Assembly: GCA_022747635.1 (NCBI GenBank)
Contig: JAKTNV010000002.1
Span: 112,118,869 to 112,182,868 of the forward strand
DNA length: 64,000 nt
Direction: 5' to 3'
Origin: Hetaerina americana
Lineage: Eukaryota; Arthropoda; Insecta; Odonata; Calopterygidae
In this document: piece after piece, positions 11,119 through 22,186 of the stretch
Layout: each line of letters begins with the position of its first letter
Position numbering within the stretch: position 1 is the stretch's first letter
Notes under the pieces: generated by a model
What the model was told of the DNA's origin: nothing
The model's database searches: none
Seen by the model: the letters and a program-made list of their open reading frames with translations, nothing else
Translations under genes and position numbers: made by a program

Positions 11119-11625
11119 AGGGTTTGTATAAAAAGTATCGGAAAGAGTTTAGAAAAATATAGATTTATTTAGCTAGTTATTTGCTAAAATGCGTCAAAAT
11201 TCTTCCACGTACATCCCGTGAGTATCGACACACTTCAGCCTGAGCGGCTTTTCCACGACTCGAAGGCTCCCTGGTTGGCGGAAGGTCCTTAAGGGTATGC
11301 GTGCAAGCTTCTTTGACGGCTTGACTTTAGGGCCCTAGGTGTTCCTTGAAGGAGGATATCGCTTTTATAGGGGTGGAAGAAATAATCTGGTGGTGAGAAG
11401 TGTGGACTGTAAGGGAGTTGGGGAATCGTCGCGATACCGTTTTTCGACAGGTAGTCGGTTATCTTGGAGCAAACCGTCGGGATGAGGTTAGTTCAAATGT
11501 TTCGCATCGCTAAATTTTCAGTGATAATGGTGTGCAATGCCATCTTTTGAATGCCAATACGATCTGCGATAATGCGCACACTTAAGCGACGGTCTGAATC
11601 CAGCACTTCACAATTACACGCCAGG
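11119..11625 (-). pseudogene. mariner-type transposon, internally deleted (family M2, copy 1)
   Basis: A terminal sequence CAGGGTTTGTATAAAAAGTA starts at about 11119 and matches the copy at 34763 (TGGTTCGTATAAAAAGTG). The - strand shows two ends of a transposase. The N-terminal helix-turn-helix part reads DSDRRLSVRIIADRIGIQKM, then HTIITENLAMRNI. Shortly after comes the C-terminal third, LSKNGIATIPQLPYSPHFSP, PDYFFHP and FESWKSRSG. The central catalytic region between them is missing, and stops interrupt the rest. The second terminal repeat was not found. Confidence 0.85.
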
Positions 11626-12784
11626 AAAACATTATTACCAATACTTTTAGTACAAGCCTTTTGCGATGACCATAGATGATGTTTGAGAGTAATTTTATTC
11701 CATATGGGAAAGTGATTCTGTCTCATGCAACCCATGAAATGTGCGGCTATAAGCGAAATTAAACTAATGGAAATGGAGCGAAGGTGAACCGAAAGAATGA
11801 ACAGGACAATTTGCTGGAGTGACGAAACATTTGAAAAACAAAACAAAAAATTCCGGACGCAAATCACTAGACTCCCCGTGTATCAATATTCCTGCACCCT
11901 TGTCACGCAGCACAGCCCATGCGTGTTTACAAAGTGTTGAAATAGTTTTTACTGCCCACAATAAAACTTTGACTTCTCACATCATCTCCACAAGGCATTA
12001 CCGCTCGCTTTTCTTTCGTTGGTGTCAAGTCTTGGAAAGGGCACCATTGTGTAGGAGCGTATAGTTAAACGAACTATGTCTTCATCCTGGACACTTCATT
12101 GTATTCCAATAATTTGCTCTAGCATCGCGAATACTGTGTTTGCCGGCCGACACGGCGCTCGCGACCCTCGGGACTGAGTGGATGCATGCGGGGGCGTGCA
12201 GCGGGAGACGCCGGCGCCCCTGAGTTTCGAAGACGCATCACGTCAAAGAGGGGAATGGGATACGCCGATGCAGGATATTACCTTCTATGTACACACCAGC
12301 CATTGAAATGTCTCTTGATGTAACTTTTAAGTTGAAGTACGATTTATTGATTTAGAATAAGTCGTCTCAATTGGTGGCTGAGGTTACACTTAAATGGAGT
12401 GCTCTCGCTTTTTCTAACCGTATGGTCTCCACGCGCTTTTTATGGAGGTAACATTTCCTTTGTCGTTTCTCGTGGCTCAGAGCTGTAATGATGTATTCAA
12501 TAGCAAGGAATATTTGGAAAGGAGGCCGGAAGAGGTGCTGTGTTTCATATTTGTTTTTGTGTTTAACAAAAATATTCGAGAAATCATTAAGACCATAGAG
12601 GAATAAATTTAATTCAAAAGGATGTCAATGAAATTCACCACTAGCGTATTCCATCTGCGGATAAATATGCCGAAATACGAAACCCAAATTCTATCGATAA
12701 AATCTTAAATTCGCAAATGGCCCGTAAGTATAAGACAGCTTCAATAGTTATGGACTTTTTTTCTTATTTGATTTCAGATTATTT
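11626..12784. other. Noncoding
   Basis: No supported gene. A GC-rich patch at about 12135-12235 has no coding resemblance. Confidence 0.45.
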
Positions 12785-12850
12785 ACATTTACTTAATACC
12801 TCGCAAGCCACCGAAAGGGCGTGTGGCGGGGGTTATAAGGGCACTGCCCT
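12785..12850 (-). repeat. LINE 3'-end hairpin repeat (subtype A)
   Basis: Reads TTACATTTACTTAATA, then CCTCGCAAGCCACC, GAAAGG, GCGTGTGGCGGGGG. CCTCGC pairs with GCGGGG. Compared with 36555 (CCCTGC with GCAGGG), a T-A pair has become C-G, a compensatory change that supports a real RNA stem. Confidence 0.7.
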
Positions 12851-14246
12851 TTATTAAGTAAAAGAAAACCGCATGCAAAAGCCAACAATTTATATAGTCC
12901 ACAAACAAAACGTGGCTTGCATTCATGCAAATACCCATACATCCCTCAAGCATGCAAATACACAAACTACCAACTAACACACACATGCACCTACAAATAT
13001 TTATTGGTGGTTGCGCCGTGAGTTTGAAGTGTAGATGTACATGGAGAGCGCATTTACTTTAAAATAATAAAATGTGAGTATTTTTAAAATTGCTCCAGTG
13101 CACAAACGGGAGGATATGTTTCGCGGAATATGGAGGGGTAGGGCGCGACGGTGCTACCGTCTGCCGGCGAGTCGCTTGGTTACTCCCCCCCCCTCCCGTG
13201 GCTCGCACCTCCCGCCTCGTCCGCACGCGGCGCCACATTCGAGGGAAGGGGAGTGACTGCAGAATAATCCACTCCCCCTCCCCTCCAACCCTAAGTCTCA
13301 CACCCCCAGGGATCGGGCGGGAATCGTATCGATATATATTCCCGTATCGATTATATTCATTCGATAAATACTATAACATTATTGCATCGAATATTTCATG
13401 GTTAATTATGATTTCGATTAATTATTCTCGTTGCCTGATTTGATTCGCAAGTCCTCTAATTTATCTCTAAGAACATAATCACTTGTTTGCTACGGGACTA
13501 AATTGTGATTTCCTTAAGGCGCATCGAAATCCTCCGGTTGGTCCTCTCTTGGCGTGCGGAATGAGAATCGGGGAAAATATTCCCGTTGGAAAGAAGCGTT
13601 TGGTGCTGCTTAACCTCTGCCTTGCTTAGTCGGCTCGATAATGCTCCACCGCACTGTGCCAGTCGTGGGGTCGCAGTGAGTGTACTTACTCCAGGTGGGA
13701 GTGGCGCGAAAGATTCTGTGGGTTGCCTTTTAATTCAATGCATCATTTCATTGGATGGGATTGTGTTGAAGTCGAACAAAGGATAAATCGATGTAGCTAG
13801 TTATCACGCAGACAGTCTTCCGAATCATCGATGCATGCGTATCGGTTATTTCGATTCCCTCGCCCCCGCAGTCGCCTTTTGGTGCCCGGGTGTTTCCAGC
13901 GCTGTGGTTCGTTGTCGTGGCGAGCGATGGGTTTTGTTGCTATCACAACGGAGAGGAGTGGAACGATTAGGGCCGGCGGTCTTTTTTTTTAAATTTTCCT
14001 TTGTGGCGAAAAGGATGACGCGCTGCCGTGAACTCCAAAAGCATTGAAAAGGGCCGGGCACGGAGGTACCGCTCGCTCTCCTCCCCCCCCCCTCAATGCA
14101 CATCCCCCCTCCCCTCTTCCACCTGCCCTCCCGCTCGTATTGTTGTTGTCGTCCAGAACGGCTGTCTTTGCCCCTGCGAGGGCGCAGGTGTCGGCGAAAA
14201 AAGTGAAGCAGCAATTAGTTGAAAGGACCCCTTCGAAATTCCCCGA

Positions 14247-14248
<2 letters not shown>
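12851..14248. other. Noncoding, with GC-rich patches
   Basis: GC-rich, strand-asymmetric patches lie at 13130-13310 and 14045-14210 (runs of C and T). They yield long proline/serine-rich frames that resemble no protein. No gene is supported. Confidence 0.45.
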
Positions 14249-14314
<66 letters not shown>

Positions 14315-14368
14315 TATATATATGTATATATATACATATATATGTATATATATATGTATATATATATG

Positions 14369-14457
<89 letters not shown>

Positions 14458-14484
14458 ATACGTGTTTGTGTATGCATATATATA
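14249..14484. repeat. (TA)n microsatellite
   Basis: A long alternating TA tract with minor TG and AC interruptions, about 235 bp. It produces artefactual Tyr-Ile frames on both strands. Confidence 0.97.
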
Positions 14485-15121
14485 TACGGTTCGACGGATC
14501 GACTGTCGTCATCAGAATGGCGTTCTCGGGGAAGAGCGGAGAGGACATGTTCGGGGAAGAGGTGAGGGAAGGAGAGGTAAGGGACCAATAGGAAATGAAC
14601 AAGGGGGTGGGAAGGAATATGTAGTTAGCTATTGAATGCATTCAGTGGGCATGGTTCAGTCCGGGAAGTTTAAATGACTGGGACACCCAGATATGCGCCA
14701 TCTCGTGGGTTCTCACCTCTATGATGGCTCAACTATAGTCCGTGAAAATGGACCCACGCGGAAGAAATCCCGGAAGATTTGAATCTTAATCCGCCTCATT
14801 CCATCCGGAGGCAGTCTTCACAGCATTCCCTGTGGTAACATTGCTTAATGCTAATCGATAGACGTAATTACTGGAGATCTTTGGAGTGCTATTGCTAAGA
14901 TCCCTTTGTCGAGGTCAGTTCCCATATAGCTGCCCGAACTAATCTGTATTAATCTCCGAGCACGACTTCGCTCGGCATACTCCGCAGTCTCCCATTCATC
15001 TTTTCCTCGCCCTCCCCCGTGGACCGTCTCCATCCGGCCTAGATTCCGCAATCCTCTTTGGGGCTCATTTAGAATTGGCAACGACTTTTCCCTTTTCATG
15101 CTGCAGTCGTACCCAACGTGT
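14485..15121. other. Noncoding
   Basis: No supported feature. Confidence 0.4.
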
Positions 15122-15283
15122 GCCCCAACCATCGAATTCGTTATACCAGCGTTTCACCGTGGCAAAGAATGGGGCTTCATCGCCAGAAGTGGAAGTAAGT
15201 TTAATCGATGCACTCCTGTCTTGATAACCACGTCGAAAGTGGTAGAAAATCATCTCAAGAAAATGTTCACGAGTTAACTCCAT
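15122..15283 (-). pseudogene. mariner transposase N-terminal fragment (family M3)
   Basis: On the - strand, an ATG at 15283-15281 starts MELTREHFLEMIFYHFRRGY, followed by GDEAPFFATVKRWYNEFDGW. This is the first DNA-binding helix-turn-helix of SETMAR-like mariner transposases (family form MELTREHFRAMIFYDFKKGL ... GDEAPSRATVYNWYNEF). The similarity ends after the WYNEF motif, so only about 55 residues remain and no catalytic residues are present. Confidence 0.88.
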
Positions 15284-15289
15284 TTTTTC

Positions 15290-16040
15290 GCTGAGACAAA
15301 AGTTTCGAGTAACTATAAGCAACACAGGTTGTGATCAAATGACCAAATGTTCTGAAGAAATTTAGCATTGAAAGGGTCAAACTTTCAGATGGAGACGTCA
15401 GATGGCGCCTGAAGCACTTAGTGTTGTCAAGGCTCAAGATATAAATATCAACCCTCGTAATAGTAATAAGGAAATTAGGAGAATGCATTACCTTCAGACA
15501 CTTCTTTCCTTCTTCATTGCGACAACCTAACTTAATACATTTTTGTTTCATGATATTGTGAGTGGGGTTCCTGCTCTCACTTACTCCCCCGTTATCGTAT
15601 GTATACATTTGTTTTATGTTTGCAGTCAATCAAAGTTTCCATGTCTCGTTATCAAATTTTTCATGATAAAATTTTTTAATTTACCACAATTTCCCAATTG
15701 ATATCATTCAGAGAATTATAGGTGTTAATGCTAATTGAAATTCAAACAATTAGACAATAATATTATTAATTGACAAATATGTCAAATGACAAAAATATGA
15801 TAGTTGGAATATACCGATTGATGGTAATCTTACAGTAAGATAATTAAATAGAATGACAAATGGAGGACAATTAGAGTATATATATATACAGTATATACAA
15901 AAATATTAAAAATAAAACAATAAAATCAGATGACAAATTTGAGACACTTTGACAGTGGTAAGATAGTGATATTATAATAACACAGTTAAATCAAATGAGA
16001 AATTCAGCACAATTAGGCAATGTATTTCTCCCTATCAATC
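15290..16040. other. AT-rich noncoding
   Basis: Very AT-rich, with many short ACAAATTNGACA-like near-repeats between 15680 and 16020 (for example GACAAATATGTCAAATGACA). No gene. Confidence 0.45.
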
Positions 16041-16310
16041 TATCTATCTACACAATCCTCTGCAAGCCGCCGCAGGGACGTGTGGCGGGGGGTGTTAGGT
16101 CACCAGCTATGCATGACCAATCCTAATCATGTCACCTCTACACAAATATTAGTTTGATCATGCTCTCGGAAAATGTTAATCACACGATACAAAGTACTGA
16201 CATGCATCAATATTCCATTACAGGATGCGTGTGTTCAAATCATACTGTTGAACTGTCAAAAAAGATGGGTCTATTAAATAAAAAGAATGACATGCAGTAG
16301 GATTTACAAT
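16041..16310 (-). repeat. LINE 3' UTR with terminal hairpin (subtype A)
   Basis: Starts with a CTATCTATCTACACA tail, then CTCTGCAAGCCGCC, GCAGGGAC and GTGTGGCGGGG. It continues in parallel with the 3' UTR at 9060-9420, through blocks such as CACAAATATTAGTTTGATCA and GAAAATGTTAATCACACGA. Similarity fades after about 16305. No RT motif is recognisable beyond it. Confidence 0.75.
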
Positions 16311-17905
16311 AAGAGGAATTAATGCAACCATTTTCGATTCTTTGTTAAGTAGAATAGTATGATGTTCCCGTATGCCTTCTATTTTCTCTGGCATGCTGTG
16401 CCAAATTTCGTGCCGTAATTTATTTCGAATTGAACGCATTTTTCTCCTCGGTGCTTGGCTGAATCGTTGATCGAGCACGCCTCCCAAAGATTGTTAATTG
16501 TTTTTTATAATTTCGTGTTATATTAATTCCTTGAAGTTACCATTTAATGATGGGATTTGCGTAACTGGCCGACATGATCCGAAAGCGTATTTTAAGTCTA
16601 TCCTTAATGTCTGAGGGGATACCTTTCGTGTGTAAGCCTGACTGCCGTGCCAGCCTTTTCGCCATGGCGGGGAAGGGAGGGATGTCCCCGAATTGCGATC
16701 CACGAGAGATCGATCGTTGGTCCGGCTCCATTGACTAACTTCCTCTCCCGTCCCCCCCTCCTCTCCCACTCCCCCCCGTCTTCCCCCCCTTCTATCTCTC
16801 TCCCTATATTCCTCTGGCGTATGTCAACGCAGACTGATAAAAGGTTTTTTATTGTGTGTTCTTTTAGTTGACGAGCGCTTAAGGTTTTACCACTTCAAGG
16901 CCTTCGCGCCCGCCCCGGCATCGGGGGGTACGGCGACGCATGCCGGGAAACTGACACTTGCAAATCGCCGCGAAATCCTCCCCTTCCCCTCCCTCCCCCC
17001 CCACCACCAACCGCCACCAAATCGACTAAGACGACTTAATTTCGCGTTCCCAGCCCGCGGCTTTTTGCCCTTCTCCCGCGGCTGGAGTCGGGTGAATTGA
17101 GTGATGTCGAACGAAGGGGTTGTTGAGGTTGTTATCGATGCCCTTTGCTATCAACGACATTGCCTATCGGAGACCCTGGATTAAAAGAATATGAATTTTA
17201 AAAAATGTAACAAAAATTCAGGCATTGATTGGCTCAAATATCGGATTAAGCGATAGAGATATAATTCACTCATTTTTAATCCCATTTTCTGAACGGTTAA
17301 ATGCCAACAAAAATGTTTTCACACATTCCATCCCGGTGGAAAGAATGATTACGTTAAGAAATCAAAGGAAAAGGAGAATAAGTGTTTGCTCAACTGGATA
17401 TTCAATGGAATTCTCCCTTCATGGTCCCCGAGTTCGCAATTGCTCAAAAAATAGATTTAACTATGTGAGTGTTGGTGTATATTATAGGACAGTTAAGTGC
17501 GCGTAGTATACGTTAAACGTCCCAGGGTTAAATTCAGCTTGGTATTTTACGTAAGGTGTTCGAAGCGGTCATTGTCAGTCGTTAACGTCTGGTAACTTTG
17601 CTAATTTTTCATTTTTAATGACTGCTACCAATGTAAATGCCGTACTTATTGGTGTTTTTAAGTGTGCATTCTATTTCGTCGTAATTTATGGGACTAATGA
17701 GATTTAACAAAAAATCTTATCTTTTTCTTATTGACTATATCGAATTCTTTCCCTGATTTAAATGTACAGCGGACGTTCCTTCCCAATTTTTGTCGCGCTA
17801 AAATAATGCTGGACTTTGAAAAAAAATAATACATGAATGAAACTTACGTCACGATATCTCGTGTGAAACATTTCGTGAACATCTAAATCCAATCAGTCGA
17901 ATGGT
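16311..17905. other. Noncoding, with polypyrimidine and GC-rich stretches
   Basis: A C/T-only stretch lies at about 16738-16812 and a GC-rich patch at 16895-17095. The open frames are composition artefacts. No gene is supported. Confidence 0.45.
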
Positions 17906-18095
17906 GGAAATAAAAAACACGTAACTTCATGATTCCACCAAGAAAATATGTTACGATACGACCCTGGTTTCGACGTTCAACGCCATCTTCAGGTGAAGAT
18001 GTGAGGTCACCTTAAGACGAATTTGAACGTCGAAGCCCGGGTCGTATGGTAATAAATTTTCGGTGGAATCACGAAGTTACGTTTTTTTCATTTCC
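17906..18095. repeat. Palindromic element P2 (inverted repeat, about 77-nt arms)
   Basis: The left arm (about 17906-17982) contains AACACGTAACTTCATGATTC and GATACGACCCTGGTTTCGAC. The right arm (about 18018-18095) mirrors it with GTCGAAGCCCGGGTCGTATG and GAATCACGAAGTTACGTT. On the - strand the spacer and left arm give CTGAAGA (17992-17986), then GAAA (17971-17968), CC, GGG and TC. This is the same layout as the P1 core, but with CTGAAGA instead of CTGATGA. The arms have diverged by perhaps 15%. Confidence 0.78.
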
Positions 18096-19631
18096 AGTAT
18101 GAATCCATTCCATAAAGTTACGCCGGAAATCATCAATTAAGTCGAATATTGTGACAGGAAGGATCGCAAATGCCATGTCCTTAAAGTTTACAAAATCCTT
18201 GATTTCCTGTATGTATACCCGCATTCAAGCGAGTCCATTTTGCGACGATCACTGTCAAAAGAGAGAGAAAAAGAGCCCCGGATTATCAGTAGATTCAGAA
18301 AACACTTCTCCTCCTCTCGATACCCTCCGTTTTCGTCTACATCTTCTTTCGTCCCTGGCACATTCAAGCATTCATTCATTTCTGTCCCAGAGACTCGAAA
18401 GTTCGTCAACTTGGGCGTCCGCAACCACTCATATTTTTTGGTTTGTCGCCTTCATCTCAGTCTGCCTATACATAATCTTTCATTCTCGCATGCGTTCGAT
18501 TTACCAAAAGGAACGTGAACAGTTTATTTATTTATTTATTTATTTAGGATACATTGCTGTTAGGCGATAAGCCGGGTGGCAATGACATGATATAACAAAC
18601 AGTAGTCATTCTTAAAACATATCATAATGCCATTTAGTCATATAGTAGACTTACAAAATAAAAAAATAAGAAAAAACAATATATTGTGATACAGCCATAC
18701 ACCTTCTGCCGTATTGCATTGAACAATACCATCATGTATACCTTTTACATTCACGCCTAAATGATTTAATGCTTTTGGGTAAGGGCTTAAAGAGTTCTTC
18801 AGGCAGCTGGTTCCACTCTTTGATTCCCATATTTAGGAACGAAAACTTGGCGGTGTTTGTCTTTTGGGGCATGTATTTGATTTTAAGCGGGTGATCATTC
18901 CTGCCGAGATAACATGGCTTATTTACACTCTCGTTCAGTTCTTTCTAGCCTCCGTCAGCTTTCAATATTTTAAAAATGGCACACAGTCTATTCAGCTTCA
19001 ACTTCTTCAGTTGGCAATGAACTCGCGGTCTCGTTTTCTATATGTTTCGCAGGATTATTGGAACACATTTGCAAATTGGAGCGTAAATAGCACGTAAAGA
19101 AATATCATAAAAACCCTTTAAAAAAAGGCTCCTTAACGAAGCTGTCGCCGTGCAAGCGGGCGGAAACGTATTTCATTTTAACCGCGGGCCGATGCGGTAA
19201 ATGGTGATGGCTCGCTGGAAATCGTTATTCCGCGATAGTGCCTCCCGCCACCATTTACGGCTTTCGGGACGACCCCCCGAGTCGCCACCTGGGGGGGAGG
19301 AAGTCTGTCTAGGAATGCGTGGTGGGCAGATGGCGTCCGTGGACGGGCGGGAGAGGGCGGGGGTGGGAGCCCGAGGAGTAATCAATGAACAAAGGCCCCC
19401 CTCCCTCCACCAACACCCTCCCCTCCCCTCCCCCCCCACACCCTCCTCTAGGCTCCGCAGGTTTTTCATGGACCCCGCCCCCTTCCTTCTTGCGTGGGCG
19501 TTTTCCTGCAGGTTTTCTCTTAAGTGAGCACAAATGGAAAAATACCGCCTTAATATGCAAAGACACACACATTTATATGCACCGATGTTTATTTGTGTGT
19601 ACGAAGAGTTGTGTATGTGTATATATATATA
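18096..19631. other. Noncoding
   Basis: A short (TTTA)n tract lies at about 18520-18546. GC-rich at 19245-19500 with strand asymmetry. No gene is supported. Confidence 0.45.
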
Positions 19632-19923
19632 CAGGGTGCGTTCCAAAAGTAATGAAATTATTTTTTTATAACTAATTCGTTGGACAGATCTGCACAAATA
19701 CTAAATTCTTCAAAGTACTGTCCTTGGACCTCTACAAATTTTTTCCAGTGACTCTCTGCCATGACCAGTACGCGCTCTGGAAGGAGTCTTCGGGGACCTC
19801 TCGCAAGGCCTTCGTCACGGCTGATTGGATCTCTTCTTGGGACGAAAAACGGGTTCCTTTCAGGGCTGCCTTAAACCGAGGGAAGAATTGAAAGTCTACT
19901 GGGGCGACGTCAGAAGCTTAACG

Positions 19924-19925
<2 letters not shown>
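19632..19925 (-). pseudogene. mariner transposon fragment (family M1, copy 1)
   Basis: The terminal repeat CAGGGTGCGTTCCAAAAGTA begins at 19632, directly after a TA. It is followed by about 270 bp homologous to the left part of the larger copy at 42590 (shared GTCTTCGGGGACCTCTCGCA and TCACGGCTGATTGGATCTC). On the - strand this is the transposase C-terminus. The rest of the element is lost, and the fragment runs straight into the (TA)n tract at 19926. Confidence 0.88.

Positions 19926-19986
<61 letters not shown>
19926..19986. repeat. (TA)n microsatellite
   Basis: Perfect TA dinucleotide tract of about 60 bp, bordering the truncated mariner at 19632-19925. Confidence 0.97.
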
Positions 19987-19991
<5 letters not shown>

Positions 19992-20615
19992 ACAGACATG
20001 CGCACACAAGACATAAGCTACGCCATTACGACTACATATACTTATTTGCTCATAGAATGGATGGTGGGGCAAAAAGATGAAAAGTTAGAAGTGGAAAAAC
20101 ACACCAGCCGATCTCCTACACCGCAGAGGGGATTAGTGGGACGGGGTGGGAGGTCTGTTGTCATTGATCTTCCTTCTAATACCTCAGTTACCCAAAGTAA
20201 GGTAGTAACTGTTTGGAGCTAAGAATTTGGCCTTTTTTTAGTGTACTGCTTTTCATTTTTCATCCGGTCTTTCGTAGAACATGGAAGGTTGGCAGTGTTT
20301 AGTCTGTGGGTCCATCAAAAACCTATCTTTACCCATAGACTAATGCAATTAATTACAGGTATTACGCCACGTATCGGCTAATGCTTAAAGAAATATTTCA
20401 AAATGATAAATCTTGCTTGAAATTTTGGCATGTCTGCGAATAAGGTCCTACGACTTGGATTTCGCCCTTTATATGTCCTCAAAGCGATACCTATTTGTTC
20501 GAATGGATCGTTAAGTAGGAAATATCTGCAGGTTTTCACTTTAGGTGGCGACCAAACCATTCCCATGGAGGTCGATTACGAACTTACGAAAGTGTGAAAG
20601 TCAACCTTGGCATTT

Positions 20616-20680
20616 GTGTCCATCCAAAACCTACTTTAACTGGTGGATTACCTAATAATAGTAAAAATAATAGTCACATA
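20616..20680. repeat. Interspersed repeat R3, copy 1
   Basis: GTGTCCATCCAAAACCTACT, then TTAACTGGTGGATTACCTAA and an AATAATAG-rich tail match 55241-55298 closely. Read on the other strand, the block GGTTNNGGTAGGTTT resembles the head of repeat R2 (1732 and 41165). It may be the end of the same retroelement. No coding. Confidence 0.55.
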
Positions 20681-21801
20681 ATTATATTTGATGAAATGTA
20701 TTCTGAAGTACAAAGAATGGGTGGAAGTGGGGGCAGCATTAACCTACGTCTTGTGGCGAGTGCCTTAATTCACCGGTATGCGTCCGACTTTGATAAAATA
20801 ATCTTTAATTTTTCGGACGCTGGCCAAATTTTTTGGCACATGCCAAGATCCAACGTCGACATTGGCTTTCGTTGCCAGTCGTCGTCGTGGTAACGCCCTT
20901 AATACCCTTTTTTAGCGACGTGCGGGCGGGTGAGTTTGCCCGCGCGCGGAATCCTCTCCGCCGACGATGGTGTCCGGTAAGGAAAGCGGGGACTTCATTT
21001 GTCTTGCCGGCAGCACTCGAGGGGATGAGGGGGCAAGGTGTCGGACATTAATAACATTTTTATAAGTGGCGCAGGTCCGCTCGCCCCTCTCCATCTCTCT
21101 CTCCCCCGAGCTGTTCATTAACTCTCGCCCCGGAGGTGGGAGGGGCCAGGCAGTTCCACTTCGGAGCCCTCGAGGAAGCGATAAATAAGAAAAATGGGGA
21201 GACGTCAGATGCGGGTGGACCCCAGATTCAACGCCAGGTCACGCGGGCCTTCGAAAAACGCTGCTTAAAGCGGAGGCGGGTGGGTGGAGGGAGAGAGAGA
21301 GAGAGAGAGAAAGCATAGGTCGCCCATTACCACGTTTGACATTTTGCAGGATATAACTTGCCCACGCGCGATTCCCCCGTGGGAGGAATCTGGGGTATGG
21401 ACCGGGTAAAAGTCAGGGAAATCTCAGCGGAGGAAGAAATCAGGAAAATTCCCGGGGAGTCACTGATTTTGAACCCTTCGTTTAAATCCGATTTCCCTTT
21501 CCTCCGTTCGGATTCCGCTTCATTTCCCTTAACACCTTTCATTCCAAACGGAAACCCCTCTGTTTTTGTTCATTATCCATTGCAGCCGGTTCGTCTTTCT
21601 TCTTCAACGTGCTTAATCATTAAGTTAAGTGTTATTTGTTATTATGTTTTAAGATACTACCAATGCAAATCAATTATAAAAAAAGATCACCTCTTCAATG
21701 TTCCGTACAAACACCCACCTCCATACGCCCGTTGGCCCTCCATCCCTTCTGCTGAATGTGGGCTCTTCTTCTTCCATTTCTGTTTCCAGAGTGATATATT
21801 T
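20681..21801. other. Noncoding
   Basis: GC-rich at about 20920-21180, and a (GA)n tract at about 21290-21312. No supported gene. Confidence 0.45.
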
Positions 21802-22109
21802 GTGTGTGTGTGTGTATATATATATATATGTGTGTATATATATATGTATATATATATGTGTGTATATATATGTATATATATATATATGTGTATATATATA
21901 TATATATATAATAGATGATTTCGTCGACGTAACACGGAAGTGCCGAATAATAAATTGGACAGCAACAAACAATATAGAAACACATAAACACACTTCCGAT
22001 GAAGACGGAGCAGAATTCCGTCGAAATGATCAAGAAATAATGTGTGAGTGGTCTTTTTATGTGTTTCTAAATTGTTTGTTGCTGTCCAATTTATTATATA
22101 TATATATAT

Positions 22110-22186
<77 letters not shown>
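21802..22186. repeat. Palindromic element P3 bordered by (TA)n on both sides
   Basis: A (TG)n/(TA)n tract (21802-21912) leads into a unique segment. Its arm AATAATAAATTGGACAGCAA (from about 21946) is mirrored by TTGCTGTCCAATTTATTAT (to about 22098). After that comes a second (TA)n tract to 22186. The spacer holds CCGATGA (21996-22002), one extra A, a perfect 6-bp stem GACGGA/TCCGTC with loop GCAGAAT (22004-22022), then GAAA (22023-22026). The left flank GATGATTTCGTCGACGTAAC is shared with P4 at 34146. The structure parallels the P1 core, with different stem bases. Confidence 0.82.

Noticed and set aside
14044..14641. Long open frames rich in Tyr and Ile on both strands, here and at 19.9, 21.8, 27.5, 34.0 and 55.5 kb
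   Set aside because: They are translations of (TA)n microsatellites, open in every frame by composition.
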